Below are positions 40,774-43,782 of a DNA stretch of 43,782 bases, piece after piece (the first letter of the stretch is position 1; every line of letters begins with the position of its first letter). The stretch comes from Parvularia atlantis (taxonomy: Eukaryota; Opisthokonta; Rotosphaerida), in NCBI GenBank assembly GCA_943704415.1, contig CALSCO010000540.1, positions 1 to 43,782 of the forward strand, read 5' to 3'. The position numbers and the translations under genes are program-made. The notes below the pieces were generated by a model. It did not search any database. It was not told the origin of the DNA and saw only the letters and a list, made by a program, of their open reading frames with translations.

Positions 40774-43562
40774 ATGCTGCGCGCATCGTCGCTGTCGCGA
40801 GTCGTCAGCACGCGCGCGCCGCTGCTGCTGCTGGCGGGCGGCGGCGGCCCGGCGCGCGCGACCGCGCGGCTACTGCGGCTGCACCCGGTGCGTCCGGCTC
40901 GTCACGTGCGCTGTGGCGGTGGAGGCCGCGCTGACGTGCGCCACACGTGGGATGACGGCGGTGGCGGTGGCGAAGCAGCAGCAGCAGCAGCAGCAGCACG
41001 CGGCGGCGACGGCGCGCTTCGCGAGCACCGCGGCCGGCCCCGGCGGCGAGGGCGATGGCGAGCAGAAGCGGCGCAAGGCGCGTGCTTCGCGTCACGTGTG
41101 AGCGGCAGCTGCCTGACTCGCGCGCACACGAAGGACGCGGGCGAGAAGACGACGGTGCAGAAGGCGCTTGGGCTGTGGAAGATCCGCGAGGAGCGCGAGC
41201 ACGAGGAGGCACTGGCGGAGCAGAAAAACGTGCCGCTGCACGACGAGCACCACAAGGGCACGCTCTGGCAGAAGACCAAGGCGAGTTAAGGTCGCGCGTC
41301 ACGTGACCTCGCTGACCCAGTCTGCTGTGCTCAGGCCGTGCTGCACGAGTACTGGGTCGGCACGAAGCTGCTCGCGCTCGAGACAAACATCTCGTCGCGT
41401 CTCGTCGTCAGGCTGCTGCGTGGGCAGGAGCTGACGCGCCGCGAGCACAAGCAGCTCGTCCGCACCACCGCCGACATGTTCCGCCTCGTCCCGTTCATCA
41501 TCATCCTCATCGTGCCCTTTGCCGAGTTTGCCCTGCCGTTCCTCCTGCGCTTCTTCCCCAACATGCTCCCGAGCACGTTCGAGGGCAACCTGGCCAAGGC
41601 GCGTTGCCGTGCGCACGCACTCGCACGCACGCTCGGCTCACGATCGATACAGGAGGCCAAGAAGAAGAACCTGCTCAAGGCGCGCCTCGAGGTGGCCAAG
41701 TTCCTGCAGGACACGATGGAGGAGCTGCCGATGGACGGCTCGCGCGCGTCACAAAAGAACCGCTTCATCGAGAGCTTCCGCAAGGCGCGCGCAGCGCCGC
41801 ACGCGAGGCGCCCGCGCTTGGCGCCCTGACGCCAGCCGCACGCCAGCTGCGCGAGACGGGCGAGCAGCCGTCGACCGACGAGGTGCTCGAGTTTGCCAAG
41901 TTCTTCGAGGACGAGTTCACGCTCGACAACCTCAGCCACCAGCAGCTCGTCTCGCTGTGCAAGTTCCTCAACATCGGCAGTGCGCGCCTGCTGTCGTGAC
42001 GCGCTGGCGCTGGCGGGCTCACGCGTGCGACCCGGCAGCCATCGGCACCGACCCGTTCCTGCGCTACCAGCTTCGCTCGCGCTTCAAGCAGATCCGCGAG
42101 GACGACGTGCAGATCGCCAAGGAGGGCGTGGACTCGATGACCGTGCTGGAGCTGCAGCACGCCTGTACCCAGGTGCGCGCATGCGCCGACCATGCCGCGC
42201 CACATGCGCACTGATCGTACGCGCTGGCCCTGCAGCGCGGCATCCCGACGCTCAGCATGGGCACGTCGCGGCTGCGCAGCGAGCTCAAGCAGTGGATTGG
42301 TGCGCCCTTGGCGCGGGCGCTGCGACGGCCAGCGCGCTGACGCCATGGCACGCAGAGCTGGCGCTTGTGAAGGAGATCCCGCCGACGCTGCTGATTATGT
42401 CGCGCGCGGTCACGATGACGACGACGCACGCGTCGCTGCAGCAGGCGATCAAGGCGCTGCCGGACTCGGTTGTGCAGGTGCGCGGCTGATCGGGTGTACG
42501 CGCGCGGCAGTCTTACGCAAGTGCATGCGATCGCAGGAAGTCGAGCGCGACATCATGGAGGCCGGCGGCATCTCGTCCAACGAGCAGAAGCTGGCCGAGA
42601 TCGCGCAGGAGGAGAAGCGCATCTCGGCCGAGAACGCCGAGCTCAAGGCTGCCGAGAAGGACGCCAAGGCGCGCGCAGCCGAGATGATCGAGCGCGCGCG
42701 CCAGGGCTCCATCGACCTGGCCAAGTCGCGCGCGCTCGCGGCCGTGGGCAACCAGAACGCGACCGAAGAGCTGCGGCAGCAGATCTTCAAGGTCAAGAAG
42801 GAGGTGCGCTCCACGTGCTGCACGCATGCGAGCGAGCGCCGGCCCACACGCGCCGCCAGGTCTCGCTTACGGAGGAGCAGCTGATTGAGCTGGGCGAGGC
42901 CCTCGCCATCCTTGCCGCGCCCTCGCCAGTCTCGAAGGAGCGTGAGGAGCTTGAGGCGCTCAAGGACGACCGCAAGGAGTTCAGCGAGAACGTCCGCTCG
43001 CTCGCCAAGGCGTCGCAGCAGGAGATCTCCGAGTCGCGCGCGGCCAAGGTGCTCGGGAAGCGCGTCGACTCGCTCATCACCAAGCTCGAGTCGGAGCTCA
43101 AGCAGGTGCGCGTGCTCGCCAAACGCGCACCGGCTGACATGCCTGCAGGTCGAGATCGAGGTCGGCTCGAAGCTCAACATCATCCACCCGGACAAAGAGG
43201 GCGAGATCTCGCTGCAGGAGCTCGAGAAGGCGCTCAGCGCGATCAAGAGCAGGCCAACCGACCCGTCCAAGATGTCGGAGCTCGTCAAGAGTGCGCCTTC
43301 GCTGCGTGTGCACCCGGCCGCTGTGCTCACGCGCGCACCCGCCCGACGCAGCCCTCGACCGCAACGGCGACGGGCGCGTGTCGGTTGAGGAGCTCAAGCG
43401 GTGGGCTGCGGTGCTGGACGAGCAGGCGGTGCGCGCATGGCTTGCGTGTGCCCGGGCTGCGCTGATCGTGCCGGCGCGTAGGACGTGCCGCTGCCCAAGG
43501 ACGTGCACGAAGCGGCCGAGGAGGTGCGCAAGGCCACGAGCACAGGGGCCAACAAGGCATGA
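40774..43562 (+). CDS. LETM1: LETM1 mitochondrial inner-membrane cation exchanger
   Basis: Start MLRASSLSRVVSTRAPLLLL is a typical mitochondrial presequence. A polyglutamine run, charged linker and KKALGLWKIREEREHEE-like region follow. The LETM core reads VLHEYWVGTKLLALETNISS, VRLLRGQELTRREHKQLVR, a membrane helix PFIIILIVPFAEFALPFLLR and NMLPSTFEGNL. The ribosome-binding-like domain has ARLEVAKFLQDTMEELPMD, FAKFFEDEFTLDNLS, FLRYQLRSRFKQIREDD and KEGVDSMTVLELQHAC. Then IPPTLLIMSRAVTM and long coiled coils. Two EF-hand-like loops, HPDKEGEISLQEL and LDRNGDGRVSVEEL, are near the end; the second has canonical calcium ligands. Stop at 43560-43562. Acts in K+/H+ or Ca2+/H+ exchange and mitochondrial volume. 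Four introns begin with GC, not GT. Confidence 0.94.
40972..41002 (+). repeat. CAG repeat in LETM1
   Basis: About eight tandem CAG codons just after the first LETM1 intron, encoding polyglutamine behind the presequence. Intron acceptor choice within the repeat is ambiguous by whole triplets. Confidence 0.8.
41078..41133 (+). other. GC-AG intron 1 of LETM1 (56 nt)
   Basis: Donor AAG|GCGCGT; CTGAC branch-like site; acceptor ACGAAG. Joining at these points keeps phase 0 between ...KRRK and DAGEKTTVQK. No GT donor nearby restores the frame. Confidence 0.75.
41281..41334 (+). other. GC-AG intron 2 of LETM1 (54 nt)
   Basis: Donor AAG|GCGAGT; CTGACCCAG region; acceptor GCTCAG. Phase 0 on both sides. 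It joins LWQKTK to AVLHEYWVGTKLL, as in LETM1 homologues; without removal there is an early stop. Confidence 0.85.
41599..41652 (+). other. GC-AG intron 3 of LETM1 (54 nt, in frame)
   Basis: Donor AAG|GCGCGT, acceptor ATACAG. The 54 nt have no stop and would add 18 residues that homologues lack, between NMLPSTFEGNLAK and EAKKKNLLKARLEVAKF. Removal restores family spacing. Confidence 0.75.
41785..41846 (+). other. GC-AG intron 4 of LETM1 (62 nt)
   Basis: Donor AAG|GCGCGC, CTGAC branch-like site, acceptor CGCCAG. Phase 0; it joins NRFIESFRK to LRETGEQPSTDEV, a junction that matches LETM1 family sequence. The unspliced frame ends in a stop. Confidence 0.85.
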
Positions 43563-43644
43563 CGTGCACACGCATTGGCACTCGCTGTGCGTTGTCGACT
43601 TTGATTGAATGCGTCACTGCACTTGAAGCTAAGCACACTGATGT

Positions 43645-43782
43645 TCACAGCGGCACGGCCTGCCGGTTGACGAGCTCGTAGTATCGCCCCTGTAGCTGCA
43701 GCAGGTCCTGGTGCGTGCCCTGCTCGACGATCTGGCCCTGGTCGACGACGCAGATCACGTCGGCGTCCTGTTGTGCGCGCGC
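43645..43782 (-). CDS. ABC transporter ATPase, C-terminal end
   Basis: Only the last 40 or so codons are in the window. On the minus strand it reads DADVICVVDQGQIVEQGTHQ followed by DLLQLQGRYYELVNRQAVPL and a stop at 43645. This is the end of a nucleotide-binding domain after the H-loop: the usual DxIxVxxxGxIxExGTHxELL strand, as in ABCB-type full or half transporters. A CACAACAG just before GACGCC is probably an intron acceptor. The subfamily (ABCB1-like export pump or mitochondrial half transporter) cannot be decided from this piece. Convergent with LETM1, 82 bp away. Confidence 0.85.
   Translation of the reverse strand, partial: ARAQQDADVICVVDQGQIVEQGTHQDLLQLQGRYYELVNRQAVPL

Noticed and set aside
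41338-41829. Continuous 163-residue LETM1 reading through 41599-41652 and 41785 onward
   Set aside because: Read-through adds an 18-residue insert and then an unrelated tail with a stop. Family alignment supports removal of both segments as GC-AG introns.
1-43782. tRNA, rRNA, CRISPR arrays, transposons or virus-derived elements
   Set aside because: I looked for clover-leaf-like runs, spaced direct repeats, transposase or reverse-transcriptase motifs and terminal repeats, and saw none I could support by eye; a covariance-model scan could still find a tRNA.

Overview
The window is nuclear DNA of a eukaryote, not a bacterium. It is strongly GC-rich and very gene-dense. Most genes are cut by many tiny introns of about 45-75 nt, usually with GTGCG donors, a CTGAC/CTGAT/CTCAC-like branch site close to the acceptor, and a CAG acceptor. 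Gaps between genes are mostly 20-130 bp. The gene set (EEFSEC, EPG5, AMSH, LIN54/TSO1-type CXC factor, CARNMT1, LETM1, a polycystin-1/GPS protein, a mitochondrial-fission-regulator-like protein) fits a phagotrophic unicellular eukaryote. A selenocysteine elongation factor argues against land plants and most fungi. I cannot name the species; an apusomonad, amoebozoan or unicellular opisthokont relative would all fit.

Layout. 1-3848 (+): 3' end of a polycystin-1-like GPS receptor without PLAT or channel domains. 3915-15634 (+): a large EPG5 homologue (autophagosome tethering) with dozens of introns. 15687-18200 (-): EEFSEC. 18269-18766 (-): small unknown gene. 18979-20431 (+): MTFR-like polyproline/coiled-coil protein. 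20503-23281 (-): protein with two GNAT domains. 23390-29242 (+): a 1950-residue intronless protein with NYN nuclease, KH-like/RGG, macro, WWE and PARP domains, the most unusual gene here. 29273-30435 (+): unknown. 30556-32535 (-): AMSH deubiquitinase. 32667-33054 (+): small unknown. 33085-34097 (+): membrane-anchored YqcI/YcgG-like protein. 34143-35113 (-): unknown. 35140-37011 (+): LIN54/TSO1-type CXC protein. 37088-37861 and 38019-38858 (-): two intronless GNAT paralogues. 38892-40460 (+): CARNMT1. 40484-40687 (-): 67-residue unknown. 40774-43562 (+): LETM1 with several GC-AG introns. 43645-end (-): C terminus of an ABC transporter.

There is no operon-like logic; neighbours are mostly unrelated housekeeping genes. 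Two loose themes recur: membrane traffic/autophagy (EPG5, AMSH) and mitochondria (LETM1, MTFR-like). The NYN-PARP giant resembles, in one polypeptide, the parts that vertebrates split between ZAP/PARP14-type proteins and KHNYN/N4BP1-type nucleases. It is my main candidate for an undescribed system, probably in RNA or antiviral defence; this is inference from domains. I saw no convincing RNA genes, transposons, viral fossils or CRISPR arrays. Gene identities were made by eye from remembered family sequences, without database searches.
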